NCBI RefSeq assembly: GCF_040253585.1
Contig: NZ_JBELAU010000015.1
Span: forward strand, 62,001-126,000
Length of the DNA stretch: 64,000 nucleotides
Direction: 5' to 3'
Origin: Emticicia sp040253585
GTDB taxonomy: Bacteria; Bacteroidota; Bacteroidia; Cytophagales; Spirosomataceae
Shown here piece by piece: positions 8,007 through 15,415 of the stretch (position 1 is its first letter; every line of letters begins with the position of its first letter). Made by a program: the position numbers and the translations under genes. The notes under the pieces were generated by a model, which worked only from the letters and a program-made list of their open reading frames with translations, was not told the DNA's origin and made no database searches.

Positions 8007-8322
8007 AATTTGATAGAGTTAAAATGTAAAAAACTATTCTTATCTTAAAATAGACTTAAAGGCGAATTTCTATATAAAAATTATCCGTTAGATAATTTTT
8101 ATATGAATAATTATATTTTTTCTTTTTAAGAAAATAATTTGATATAATTATTCCTGTATTTTCCCTAATTTTGTTGTTGGATAAGGTATCAAGCGATAAT
8201 ATTTACCGTAAAATAAATTTTTAAGTAATTTTTAAGCGTTTGTTGCAACAAATATTAAGTTTTTTCCGTTATTTAGTTGTTCAAAAACACCAAAAAAAGA
8301 CACACTTTAAACAAATACGACA
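8007..8322. other. 316-base AT-rich intergenic stretch with two inverted repeats
   Basis: Lies between divergent rsgA and a 36-codon forward gene. It holds a perfect 14-bp inverted repeat at 8072-8085 and 8091-8104 with a 5-base loop, and a 14-base palindrome TTTGTTGCAACAAA at 8239-8252 that could be an operator. Promoters for both flanking genes should lie here, but I could not place a complete TTTG/TAnnTTTG pair. Confidence 0.5.
8072..8104. repeat. 14-bp AT-rich inverted repeat
   Basis: Arms ATATAAAAATTATC and its exact complement surround CGTTA. In the forward direction a T-rich stretch follows, so it could end a forward transcript, but no forward gene precedes it. It may instead be a structure in the rsgA 5' leader, which starts 66 bases away. 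Confidence 0.5.
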
Positions 8323-8433
8323 ATGAAGAAAGGAGTATTATTCGGATTAGCCGCTGTTGCTGTTGGAGTTGTAGTTTATTCTTTAAACAAAAAAGGAAAA
8401 CTAACAATACCATTCAAGCCAACCACAAAATAA
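8323..8433 (+). CDS. Small single-span membrane protein, 36 residues
   Basis: ATG at 8323, stop at 8431. The product starts MKKGVLFGLAAVAVGVVVYS, one membrane span or uncleaved signal, and ends with a basic tail NKKGKLTIPFKPTTK. The case for it being real: a purine-rich upstream region, a plausible membrane-anchor pattern, and an intrinsic terminator 60 bases downstream (8493-8541) on the same strand with no other gene to serve. The pattern resembles the N-terminal anchor of YtxH-like proteins such as the one at 48031, but it has no helical domain. Function unknown. Confidence 0.55.
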   Translation: MKKGVLFGLAAVAVGVVVYSLNKKGKLTIPFKPTTK

Positions 8434-8492
8434 TTCAGTCACAATGAATTGTAGCCATAAAAGCCGCCAATTTGCCGACATTCTGAATTTTT

Positions 8493-8541
8493 AGCACCAC
8501 ACATTATTTCTAAGAGAAAAAAATGTCGGGTGCTTTTTTTT
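8493..8541 (+). terminator. Intrinsic terminator after the 36-codon gene
   Basis: AGCACC at 8493-8498 pairs with GGTGCT at 8529-8534, with further pairing of ACAT and ATGT inside, and is followed by a run of seven T. The only forward gene upstream is the 36-codon frame at 8323. Confidence 0.65.
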
Positions 8542-8561
8542 GTGCTACAAACCAACTTTGA

Positions 8562-8580
8562 AACGTCCAATTTGGACGTT
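8562..8580. repeat. 19-base near-perfect palindrome at the hldE1 3' end
   Basis: AACGTCCAA and TTGGACGTT flank one central T, directly after the hldE1 stop codon at 8582. It could be a terminator hairpin core or a small dispersed palindrome; there is no T run on the reverse strand. Confidence 0.5.
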
Positions 8581-8581
8581 C

Positions 8582-9559
8582 CTACGAATTCTTCTGATAC
8601 TCTGCTTTCAATTTCTCCTTTTCGATTGGTACCACGCCCACATATTCACACACAAGTCCGCCTCCTAAGTTTGACATTTCAGCAATTGCTTTCGGCGAAA
8701 GTTTCAGAGCTAAACACATAGCCGCAATGCTCACTACAGTATCGCCCGCCCCCGAAACATCGGTAATACTACGTAAGTGTGCCGCAACATGGTGCGTTTC
8801 ATTGGCAAAGTCTATAAAAACTCCATTTTCGGATAAAGTCAAAAATACGCCGTTCACGCCCAAAGTTTGTTTGGCTGAAGCAACTGCTGCTCTTACTTCG
8901 TCTAAATTTTTGGCATTAAAATCAATTTTTAAACCTTCTTTTAACTCTTTCAGATTTGGCTTAAAAATATCAGTTCCTTGATAATGCAGAAAATTACGTT
9001 TCTTAGGGTCAACGATTGTCGGAATACCTTTCGACTTCGCAAAGCTAACGATTGACTGAATACTTTCTGCATCTAAAGCACCTTTATCGTAATCTTCAAA
9101 GATAATCACATCGCACGATTCAGCCAAAATTTTTGCTTTTTCTATGAGTTGCGAACGCTCACCGGCATTGATAAGGCCGTCCATTTCTGAATCAATCCTC
9201 ACAACATGCTGCGAACCTGCCAAAACACGTTGCTTCACAGTCGTAATACGGTCGTTGCTTCTGATGATACCTTCGGTCGGTAAATCATTATCTGTCAACA
9301 ATTTAACCAAATCATTTGCATCCGAATCATTACCAACAACGGTACATAAAATAGCAGTTCCACCCAATGATTTGATATTCATTGCCACATTTCCTGCTCC
9401 GCCCAAACGAATTTCTTTACGTTTTACATTTACAACGGGAATCGGAGCTTCGGGCGAAATACGCTCAACTTTTCCAAAAATATACGAATCTATCATCACA
9501 TCGCCCACAATCAATACTCTGAGTTGAGCGAAGGCATCAAAAATTTGGTTTGCTTGCAC
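8582..9559 (-). CDS. hldE1: D-glycero-beta-D-manno-heptose-7-phosphate kinase
   Basis: PfkB/ribokinase-family sugar kinase of the ADP-heptose pathway for lipopolysaccharide core. The 325-residue product contains GDVMIDSYIFGKVERISPEAP, the sugar-binding GGAGNVAMN, IDPKKRNF, and the anion hole with catalytic Asp in VSGAGDTVVS. Only the kinase half is present; the adenylyltransferase half of E. coli HldE is absent, as in species with separate genes (rfaE1/hldA type). The GTG at 9559 gives the family's N-terminus (QANQIFDAFAQLRVLIVGD). The longer open frame to 9709 adds 50 unconserved residues through the likely promoter (TAGTTTTG at 9645-9638). Confidence 0.88.
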   Translation of the reverse strand: MQANQIFDAFAQLRVLIVGDVMIDSYIFGKVERISPEAPIPVVNVKRKEIRLGGAGNVAMNIKSLGGTAILCTVVGNDSDANDLVKLLTDNDLPTEGIIRSNDRITTVKQRVLAGSQHVVRIDSEMDGLINAGERSQLIEKAKILAESCDVIIFEDYDKGALDAESIQSIVSFAKSKGIPTIVDPKKRNFLHYQGTDIFKPNLKELKEGLKIDFNAKNLDEVRAAVASAKQTLGVNGVFLTLSENGVFIDFANETHHVAAHLRSITDVSGAGDTVVSIAAMCLALKLSPKAIAEMSNLGGGLVCEYVGVVPIEKEKLKAEYQKNS

Positions 9560-9749
9560 GAGTTTAAAATATTTTTCATGGAAGACTTCGCTTAGAGCGA
9601 GTGTCGCCCAGCAAAGCCTTCTGTTTTCATTCGGGTACAAAACTACGGATTTTAGAATGATTTTTTTAAGAATTAATACATTTTGGCTCGGAGATTGCGT
9701 TATTTGCAAAGCGACTTGTATGATTATTCTTAAAAATAAAATAGATTTT

Positions 9750-11384
9750 ATGCGTAAGGCTATCCTATTCTTACTATCCTCTTATTTATACTTTTCTCCA
9801 AATGAGCTTTTTGCTCAATCAATGGAGCAACTCGGTTCGGCACTTAATACCGAATTTAATGAATTAAATCCTGTGATTTCACCCGATGGAAAAACATTGT
9901 ATTTTGTGCGTGTGAGCCACCCATCAAATAATTATGGTGCAAAGGGAAGTCAAGATGTATGGTATTCTGAAAATAGAGATGGTTCTTGGACTATTGCTCG
10001 AAGAATGCCCAATAGCATCAATAAAGACCAATATAACGACCTTTTTAGTATTACTCCTGATGGAAATACGATTCTGATTTCGGGGGTTTATAATGGTGGT
10101 CGCCGTGAAAACGAAGCTGGACTTTCGACATGCAAGAAAACAAAAACTGGTTGGAGTGAGCCACAAAAAGTAATTATTCCGAAATTTGATGATATGTGTA
10201 AAGGTCAATTTCTGACGGCTTGCTTATCAAATGATGGAAAAACACTGATTTTGGCTTTCAGTGAAAAGAGAAACAGCAAACAAGATGATTTGTATGTGAG
10301 CTTTCTGGGGAAAGATGGCAAATGGACAAAACCCGAAAGTCTCGGCGATAATATTAATACTGGAGATACCGAAACTACACCATTTTTGGCATCGGATAAT
10401 TATACGCTTTATTTTGCAACCGACCGCAAAGGCGGATTAGGTGGCACTGATATTTGGGTATCGAAACGCTTGGATAGAAGTTGGAGAAAATGGTCAAAAC
10501 CCATCAACATGGGCGATAAAGTAAATAGCGATGCCAACGAACTTTCATACACCATTTCGGCTTCGGGCGAATATGCGTATATGAGTACCAAGAAAAACTC
10601 TGTCGGCAAAGGTGATTTAGTACGTTTCAAACTTCGTGAAGAGAAGAAGGTTGAGCCAACTGTAGCGGGCGTACAAACTTCAAATAATCGAGTTGAAGAA
10701 CAAAAAAGTTTAACCGAAGGAAAAAGCCCTGTAAATACTGACACAACTGCCCCAACACCCGTTGTAATGATTAGCGGCAAGGTAGTTGACCAAAAAACAG
10801 GTCGCCCGATTGAAGCAAAAATTGTTTATCAAGACTTAGCCGATGGAGAAGAACTCGGCGAAGCTTACACTAACCCAGCCACTGGTGAATACAAAATCGT
10901 ATTGCCTTACGGAAAGAAATATTCGTACCACGCCATAGCCAAAGATTTTATTGCGATTGGAAAAAACATTGACCTCACGGAAATAAAAGAGTTTAAGGAA
11001 ATCAATGGTGATGACCTCAAGTTGGTGGCCATAAAAGAAGGTGAAAAAGTACCTCTCAACAACATTTTCTTTGAATATGCTAAAGCTACGCTACGTTCGG
11101 AGTCGTTTCCCGAATTAGACCGTATTGCTGAAACCTTGAAGTCGAACGTAAATCTGACGATTGAGATTCAAGGACATACCGATAATGTGGGTTCAAACGA
11201 AAGTAACTTAAAACTCTCACAAGACCGTGCCGAATCGGTTCGTACTTATTTGTTATCGAAGAAACTTCCTGCCAATAGAGTTACGAGTGTAGGTTTTGGT
11301 GAAACTCGCCCAATTGCTACCAACGACACCGAAGAAGGCAAAGCCCAAAACCGCCGTGTGGAGTTTGTGATTGTTAAGAAGTAA
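9750..11384 (+). CDS. PD40-repeat OmpA-family outer-membrane protein
   Basis: A 544-residue protein with a signal peptide ending NELFAQ. Residues about 25-300 hold PD40 beta-propeller repeats (NPVISPDGKTLYFVR, FSITPDGNTILISG, LSNDGKTLILAFS, FLASDNYTLYFATDRKGGLGGTDIWVS). A carboxypeptidase-regulatory-like beta sandwich follows at about 345-420 (ISGKVVDQKTGRPIEAKIVY). A C-terminal OmpA peptidoglycan-binding domain ends the protein (FEYAKATLRSESFPELDRI, IEIQGHTDNVGS, NRRVEFVIVKK). Likely an outer-membrane-associated, cell-wall-anchored protein. Relatives of this architecture sit near type IX secretion genes in Bacteroidota; here porU and porV lie 5-9 kb away. The ATG at 9750 starts the signal peptide. 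Confidence 0.87.
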   Translation: MRKAILFLLSSYLYFSPNELFAQSMEQLGSALNTEFNELNPVISPDGKTLYFVRVSHPSNNYGAKGSQDVWYSENRDGSWTIARRMPNSINKDQYNDLFSITPDGNTILISGVYNGGRRENEAGLSTCKKTKTGWSEPQKVIIPKFDDMCKGQFLTACLSNDGKTLILAFSEKRNSKQDDLYVSFLGKDGKWTKPESLGDNINTGDTETTPFLASDNYTLYFATDRKGGLGGTDIWVSKRLDRSWRKWSKPINMGDKVNSDANELSYTISASGEYAYMSTKKNSVGKGDLVRFKLREEKKVEPTVAGVQTSNNRVEEQKSLTEGKSPVNTDTTAPTPVVMISGKVVDQKTGRPIEAKIVYQDLADGEELGEAYTNPATGEYKIVLPYGKKYSYHAIAKDFIAIGKNIDLTEIKEFKEINGDDLKLVAIKEGEKVPLNNIFFEYAKATLRSESFPELDRIAETLKSNVNLTIEIQGHTDNVGSNESNLKLSQDRAESVRTYLLSKKLPANRVTSVGFGETRPIATNDTEEGKAQNRRVEFVIVKK

Positions 11385-11394
11385 TAAAGTTTTA

Positions 11395-11443
11395 CAGTTT
11401 ACAGTAGGCAGTAGGCAGTCAAAAAATTGCCAACTGTGAACTG
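11395..11443. repeat. Imperfect inverted repeat between convergent genes
   Basis: CAGTTTACAGTAGGCAG at 11395-11411 faces its imperfect complement TTGCCAACTGTGAACTG at 11427-11443 (three mismatches). Each arm is a short-period run (CAGTTTACAGT, AGGCAGTAGGCAG). It separates the OmpA-family gene from purU and may act as a bidirectional terminator. Confidence 0.6.
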
Positions 11444-11455
11444 AAAATTGCCGAC

Positions 11456-12310
11456 TCAAAGAATCACCGTTCGATTTCCGAAAATGAATACTCGGTCATT
11501 AAAAACGAGTTTCAGTGCCTGCGTAAGCACCGATTTTTCTACTTCTTTTCCTTCACGAGCCATATCGGTTGCAGCATAGCTGTGGTCAACGTCTTTTACA
11601 TTTTGGGCAATAATTGGCCCTTCGTCCAAATTATTATTCACAAAGTGAGCCGTTGCTCCGATGATTTTTACACCTCGCTCATACGCTTGTCGGTATGGGT
11701 TCGCTCCAATGAAAGCTGGTAAAAATGAGTGATGAATATTGACAATTTTATTGGGGTAGTGCGATACGAATTCAGGTGAGAGAATTCTCATGTATTTTGC
11801 CAAAACCAAATACTCAGGTTTGTAAATCTCCAACGTTCTTAAAATTGCTTCTTCGTGTTCTTCACGGGTTTTGTGTTCATGCGTGATGTAATGAAACGGT
11901 ATCCCGAATTTACTCACAAAAGGTTGAAGCGTATTATAATTACTCACCACGGCTAAAACATTGGCGTCGAGTTCATCAAAATTGTAGCGTATCAATAAAT
12001 CCGAAAGACAATGATGCTCTTTGGTGGCCAAAATCACTACATCTTTTTTCTTCTTGGGACTTATTCGTAAACTAATTTCGGGCGTGGCGATGGTTTCCTG
12101 CAAATCTTTCAAAACCTTTTGTGGGTCGAGTTTATCGGGCGAATCAAACTCGGTTCGCATAAAAAACTGACTTTCAACCCCATCGGTGGCAGGGCTTACG
12201 TATTCATCTTGCGAAATAATATTACACTCGTTGCGGTACAGTACGCTTGTTACATGAAAAATCAAACCTTTGGCATCGGGGCCATCCATCAAAAGAATAT
12301 GTTTTGCCAT
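11456..12310 (-). CDS. purU: Formyltetrahydrofolate deformylase
   Basis: Hydrolyses 10-formyltetrahydrofolate to formate and tetrahydrofolate, balancing one-carbon pools for purine synthesis. The 284-residue product has an N-terminal ACT domain (ILLMDGPDAKGLIFHVTSVL, residues about 5-85) and a C-terminal formyltransferase fold. The latter has VNIHHSFLPAFIGANPYRQAYERGVKIIGATAHFV (catalytic Asn and His) and the catalytic Asp in NLDEGPII. The C-terminus is short and standard. It is convergent with the OmpA-family gene. Confidence 0.94.
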   Translation of the reverse strand: MAKHILLMDGPDAKGLIFHVTSVLYRNECNIISQDEYVSPATDGVESQFFMRTEFDSPDKLDPQKVLKDLQETIATPEISLRISPKKKKDVVILATKEHHCLSDLLIRYNFDELDANVLAVVSNYNTLQPFVSKFGIPFHYITHEHKTREEHEEAILRTLEIYKPEYLVLAKYMRILSPEFVSHYPNKIVNIHHSFLPAFIGANPYRQAYERGVKIIGATAHFVNNNLDEGPIIAQNVKDVDHSYAATDMAREGKEVEKSVLTQALKLVFNDRVFIFGNRTVIL

Positions 12311-12352
12311 TATTTAGCACGCTTTAAAAGTTTTTAGATGGCGAATATGTGT

Positions 12353-12384
12353 CACACCTTGTAATCGCTTACAAACAGGTGTAG
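12353..12384. repeat. Hairpin in the purU/thioredoxin divergent region
   Basis: CACCTTGTAA and TTACAAACAGGTG pair around TCGC (TTGTAA/TTACAA perfect, CACC/GGTG beyond a small bulge). It lies in the divergent region upstream of both purU and the thioredoxin-like gene and could be a leader structure or operator. Confidence 0.4.
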
Positions 12385-12480
12385 CATAAATTTCGACTAC
12401 TAAAATTACATTAATCAAAGTTTAAGATTGCGAATTACGGATTTTAAAATAAATTTACGAACAACTTCAAGCAAAGAATT

Positions 12481-12957
12481 GTGAAAATATTCAGAATATA
12501 TCTTTTATTCACACTTTTATCAACATTTTATGGCTCTTTTGCTCAAAATAACATTGAAGTCATCAAGTTTACGGACTTAGAGCAACTCATAAAAACAGAA
12601 AATAAAATTAGTGTAATAAATTTTTGGGCGTCGTGGTGTAAACCTTGTGTGAGCGAAATGCCAGTTTTTGAAGCTTTAGCCGATAATTTTCGTCAGAACA
12701 ACGTTTCTGTGATTTTCATTAGTCTTGATTTCAAACGAGACTTAGAAACAGTAGAAAAATTTGTGTCCGAACATCAGATAAAATCGAAAGTATATTTGAT
12801 TGACGAACCCGATTATAACAGCTGGATTGACAAAGTAAGTCCGCAATGGTCGGGGGCGATTCCTGCCACGCTGATAAGCAACGGCACAAGACAAGAGTTT
12901 TACGAACAATCTTTTGACTATCAGAGTCTTAGCGATAAAATTCGGCACTTTTTTTGA
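12481..12957 (+). CDS. TlpA-like thiol-disulfide oxidoreductase
   Basis: A 158-residue thioredoxin-fold protein with an N-terminal signal peptide (ending about GSFAQ). The redox pair is in ASWCKPCVSEMPVFE (Cys53, Cys56). Likely a periplasmic reductase of the TlpA/ResA group. The reading frame opens with GTG at 12481; no in-frame ATG precedes the signal sequence, so GTG is the probable start. A second thioredoxin-fold gene follows 70 bases downstream; a TACTTTTG box at 12960-12967 may give that gene its own promoter. Confidence 0.83.
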   Translation: MKIFRIYLLFTLLSTFYGSFAQNNIEVIKFTDLEQLIKTENKISVINFWASWCKPCVSEMPVFEALADNFRQNNVSVIFISLDFKRDLETVEKFVSEHQIKSKVYLIDEPDYNSWIDKVSPQWSGAIPATLISNGTRQEFYEQSFDYQSLSDKIRHFF

Positions 12958-13027
12958 AATACTTTTGTTTTATTAACGTTAGTGAACAACACAGTTTGAC
13001 ACAACCATTTTTTTAATATTTAAGCAA

Positions 13028-13687
13028 ATGAAAAAGCAGTTTTTAATCTTCGGAGCAGTGTTTTTGAGCAGCATTTTCGGGGCAACACAAATGGCTATGG
13101 CTACGCCATTGACAGATTTGTCAGAAATTACCGCACCAGCACCCACTGGCTACGCTTTAGGCGATGCTGTATCGGATTTTAAACTCAAAAATATTGATGG
13201 AAAGATGATGTCTCTGGCTGATTTCAAATCAGCAAAGGGGTTTATCATTGTTTTTTCCTCAAACCACTGTCCATTCTCGAAGTCTTACGAAGACCGAGTG
13301 ATTGCCCTCGACCGTAAATATGTCTCACAGGGTTTTCCAGTGATTACAATTAATCCTAACGACCCCGACGCTTACGAAGAAGATTCATTTGCTAACATGC
13401 AAGTGCGTGCTAAAGAAAAAGGCTATCCATTTCCATATCTGACCGATGACACGCAGGTAGTTTCTAAGGCATTTGGTGCGATGCGTACACCGCAAGCGTA
13501 TGTTTTGAAAAAAGAAGGTGGAAAGATAATCGTGAGCTATATTGGAGCCATCGACGATAATGCCCAAGACCCTTCGGGTGTAACAAAACGCTACGTTGAA
13601 GATGCCGTAAATAACCTTTTAGTAGGAAAACCAGTAGTGACGACAAGCACAAAAGCTGTTGGTTGTGCTATTAAATGGAAAAGCTAA
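13028..13687 (+). CDS. Exported redoxin-family protein with a single Cys at the active site
   Basis: A 219-residue protein with a signal peptide (ending about AMAT). A redoxin/AhpC-TSA domain spans about residues 45-190 (LGDAVSDFKLKNIDGKMMSLADFK, GFIIVFSSNHCPFSKSYEDRVIAL, FGAMRTPQAYVL). In relatives this site reads CNHC; here it reads SNHC, leaving only Cys81, with one more Cys near the C-terminus (Cys213). It could be a one-Cys peroxidase-like protein, or use Cys213 as the resolving residue. Probably periplasmic and transcribed with or beside the TlpA-like gene. Confidence 0.78.
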   Translation: MKKQFLIFGAVFLSSIFGATQMAMATPLTDLSEITAPAPTGYALGDAVSDFKLKNIDGKMMSLADFKSAKGFIIVFSSNHCPFSKSYEDRVIALDRKYVSQGFPVITINPNDPDAYEEDSFANMQVRAKEKGYPFPYLTDDTQVVSKAFGAMRTPQAYVLKKEGGKIIVSYIGAIDDNAQDPSGVTKRYVEDAVNNLLVGKPVVTTSTKAVGCAIKWKS

Positions 13688-13739
13688 AGCCCTTCCCAGC
13701 GTGGGTCGCCCTAAATTCCTTCCCAGTAGGAAGGGACTT
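13687..13739. repeat. Inverted repeat with short CCTTCCC motifs
   Basis: AAGCCCTTCC at 13687-13696 faces GGAAGGGACTT at 13729-13739, with a nested CCTTCCCAGTAGGAAGG hairpin. It directly follows the redoxin stop codon. It resembles other G/C-rich palindromic elements in this window (14696, 53701) rather than a standard terminator, and a separate terminator follows it. Confidence 0.5.
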
Positions 13740-13752
13740 AAAAATATTGTCT

Positions 13753-13785
13753 GCCATCTGCGAAAACAGGTGGCTTTTTCTTTTT
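13753..13785 (+). terminator. Terminator after the redoxin genes
   Basis: GCCATCTG pairs with CAGGTGGC (one T-G wobble) around CGAAAA, followed by TTTTTCTTTTTT. It ends the forward thioredoxin-fold pair. Confidence 0.82.
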
Positions 13786-13828
13786 TATTGACGAACTTTG
13801 TAAAATGATAGCATGAACGAATTCTATC

Positions 13829-13860
13829 ATTCACTCATTCAAACATTCACTCATTCAAAC
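13829..13860 (+). repeat. Two perfect tandem copies of a 16-bp unit before mazG
   Basis: ATTCACTCATTCAAAC occurs twice in a row (13829-13844 and 13845-13860) and ends exactly at the mazG ATG. A related run (ATTACTCATTCATTCACTCATT on the reverse strand, 51356-51335) ends eight bases before the rnhB ATG. Confidence 0.85.
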
Positions 13861-14676
13861 ATGAGCAACAAACTTCCCCCTATATTTCCTCCGCAACGAA
13901 TGGAGAAACTCATGGCTTTTGACAGACTTCTGACAATCATGGATGAACTTCGTGAACAATGTCCGTGGGATAAAAAGCAAACAATGGATACCCTTCGCCA
14001 TTTAACGATTGAAGAAACTTACGAACTTTCGGATGCGATTTTGGAGAAAGATTTGCCCGAAATCAAGAAAGAATTGGGCGATATAATGCTGCATTTGGTA
14101 TTTTATTCAAAAATTGCTTCCGAAACTGGCGATTTTGATGTGGCCGATGTGCTTCACGGTATTTGCGATAAATTGGTTTCTCGACATCCGCATATCTACG
14201 GCGATGTGAAAGTAGAAAACGAAGAAGAAGTAAAGCGAAATTGGGAACAATTGAAGCTAAAAGAAGGAAATAAATCGGTTTTGAGTGGCGTGCCAGGTTC
14301 CTTACCAGCTTTGGTAAAATCAATGCGTATTCAAGAAAAGGCTCGTGGTGTGGGTTTCGACTGGGAAGAAAAAAGCCAAGTTTGGGCAAAAGTAGAGGAA
14401 GAAATGGGTGAGTTTAAAGAAATGTTTGATGTAAAAACTGACCAAGCTATTGATAAAGAAAAAGCCGAAGGCGAATTTGGCGATTTACTTTTCTCGTTAG
14501 TCAATTACGCTCGTTTCATAGACATTAACCCCGAAACTGCTCTCGAACGCACCAATAAGAAATTTATCAAGCGTTTTCAGTACTTGGAAGAAAAAGCCAA
14601 AGAAGCCAACAAAAATCTGAAAGATATGACCCTTGCCGAAATGGATATTTTTTGGGAAGAAGCGAAGAAGTTGTAA
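13861..14676 (+). CDS. mazG: Nucleoside triphosphate pyrophosphohydrolase MazG
   Basis: Hydrolyses nucleoside triphosphates to monophosphates and pyrophosphate, removing aberrant nucleotides. The 271-residue product has two MazG helical domains. The first carries CPWDKKQTMDTLRHLTIEETYEL and KKELGDIMLHLVFYS; the second carries EEKSQVWAKVEEEMGEFKEMF and EGEFGDLLFSLVNYARF, with the paired acidic metal-binding helices (EExxE and GDxxF). The ATG at 13861 is chosen because the open frame upstream consists only of the 16-bp tandem repeat. An internal ATG at 13900 is also possible. Confidence 0.93.
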   Translation: MSNKLPPIFPPQRMEKLMAFDRLLTIMDELREQCPWDKKQTMDTLRHLTIEETYELSDAILEKDLPEIKKELGDIMLHLVFYSKIASETGDFDVADVLHGICDKLVSRHPHIYGDVKVENEEEVKRNWEQLKLKEGNKSVLSGVPGSLPALVKSMRIQEKARGVGFDWEEKSQVWAKVEEEMGEFKEMFDVKTDQAIDKEKAEGEFGDLLFSLVNYARFIDINPETALERTNKKFIKRFQYLEEKAKEANKNLKDMTLAEMDIFWEEAKKL

Positions 14677-14695
14677 ACTAATAAACTCTTTGGTT

Positions 14696-14850
14696 AATTT
14701 CCTCCCCTTTTTTCAAGGGGAGGTGGCAAAATTCTGACACAGTCGAATTTTGACGGAGGGGTGGAAGGTTGCTGAAGAGCTTTCAAAATAAGTTCCACCC
14801 CTCCGTCCGACTTCGTCAGGACACCTCCCCTTTTCCAAGGGGAGGAAATT
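14696..14850. repeat. 155-base nested inverted-repeat element
   Basis: Outer arms AATTTCCTCCCC (14696-14707) and GGGGAGGAAATT (14839-14850) are exact complements. Each lies beside a self-complementary CCTCCCCTTTT/CAAGGGGAGG hairpin, and inner arms of 15 bp (GACGGAGGGGTGGAA, 14752-14766, and its complement, 14793-14807) are perfect. The whole can fold into one long stem. No open frame is inside. It resembles the G/C-rich palindromic intergenic elements common in Bacteroidota; mobility is not shown. Confidence 0.85.
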
Positions 14851-14923
14851 AAAAATACGTAACATCAGTTCTAAGTCCACATATATTGATAATTATATGA
14901 ATCATTACTAAATAAAAGAAAAA

Positions 14924-15331
14924 TTGCCAAGAATACTCGCTATTGACTACGGTGCTAAACGAACAGGTTTGGCCGTAACTGACCCATCAAAAATTATCGC
15001 TTCGGCACTCGAAACCGTTCCGACCGATAAATTGTTGGAATATTTAAAGAAATACACCCAAACCGAAGTCGTTGAGGCTTTTGTTGTAGGAATGCCTAAA
15101 AATCTTGATGGCACAGCCACCGACGGTACAGCCTACGTAGAGCGATTTGTGATAGAATTAAAAAATATTTTCCCCGAAACACCCATACATCTGCACGATG
15201 AACGTTTTACTTCAAAAATGGCTATGCAAACCATGATTGCGGGAGGAATGAAGAAAAAAGACCGACAAGTAAAAGGAAATATCGACAAAATCAGTGCTGT
15301 AATTATTTTGCAGAGTTTTATGGGGAATTGA
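14924..15331 (+). CDS. ruvX: Putative pre-16S rRNA nuclease / RuvX family
   Basis: YqgF/RuvX-family RNase H-like nuclease, implicated in 16S rRNA 5' maturation. The 135-residue product begins PRILAIDYGAKRTGLAVTDP (catalytic Asp in IDYG). It continues with VVGMPKNLDGTATDGTAYVERF and IHLHDERFTSKMAM (second acidic residue in DER), and ends near DKISAVIILQSFM (last Asp). The start is TTG at 14924, after an A-rich stretch; no ATG gives a complete first strand. Length is standard. Confidence 0.92.
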   Translation: MPRILAIDYGAKRTGLAVTDPSKIIASALETVPTDKLLEYLKKYTQTEVVEAFVVGMPKNLDGTATDGTAYVERFVIELKNIFPETPIHLHDERFTSKMAMQTMIAGGMKKKDRQVKGNIDKISAVIILQSFMGN

Positions 15332-15342
15332 CTAAAGATTTA

Positions 15343-15372
15343 ACAAGGCCACCCGTGTGACTAAAACCTTGT
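15343..15372 (+). terminator. Possible hairpin terminator after ruvX
   Basis: ACAAGG at 15343-15348 pairs with CCTTGT at 15367-15372 around a loop with further weak pairing. No T run follows, so termination is uncertain. Confidence 0.35.
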
Positions 15373-15378
15373 CTTAAC

Positions 15379-15410
15379 TATGGACCATCGACTATTGACC
15401 GTGGACTATT
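15379..15410. repeat. Short-period degenerate repeat before the SprT-like gene
   Basis: TATGGACCATCGAC, TATTGACCGTGGAC and TATT follow one another, two degenerate copies of a 14-base unit just upstream of the start at 15416. A similar run (GTGGACTTGTCGACTATCAACCGTATAGT) lies at 21001-21029 beside the S41 peptidase gene. Confidence 0.55.
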
Positions 15411-15415
15411 AAAAC

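Noticed and set aside
13829..13860. CRISPR-like repeat
   Set aside because: Two adjacent copies with no spacers; it is a simple tandem duplication. No other spaced repeat array was seen in the window.
14696..14850. Insertion sequence
   Set aside because: Terminal inverted repeats are present but there is no transposase frame, so at most a non-autonomous element.
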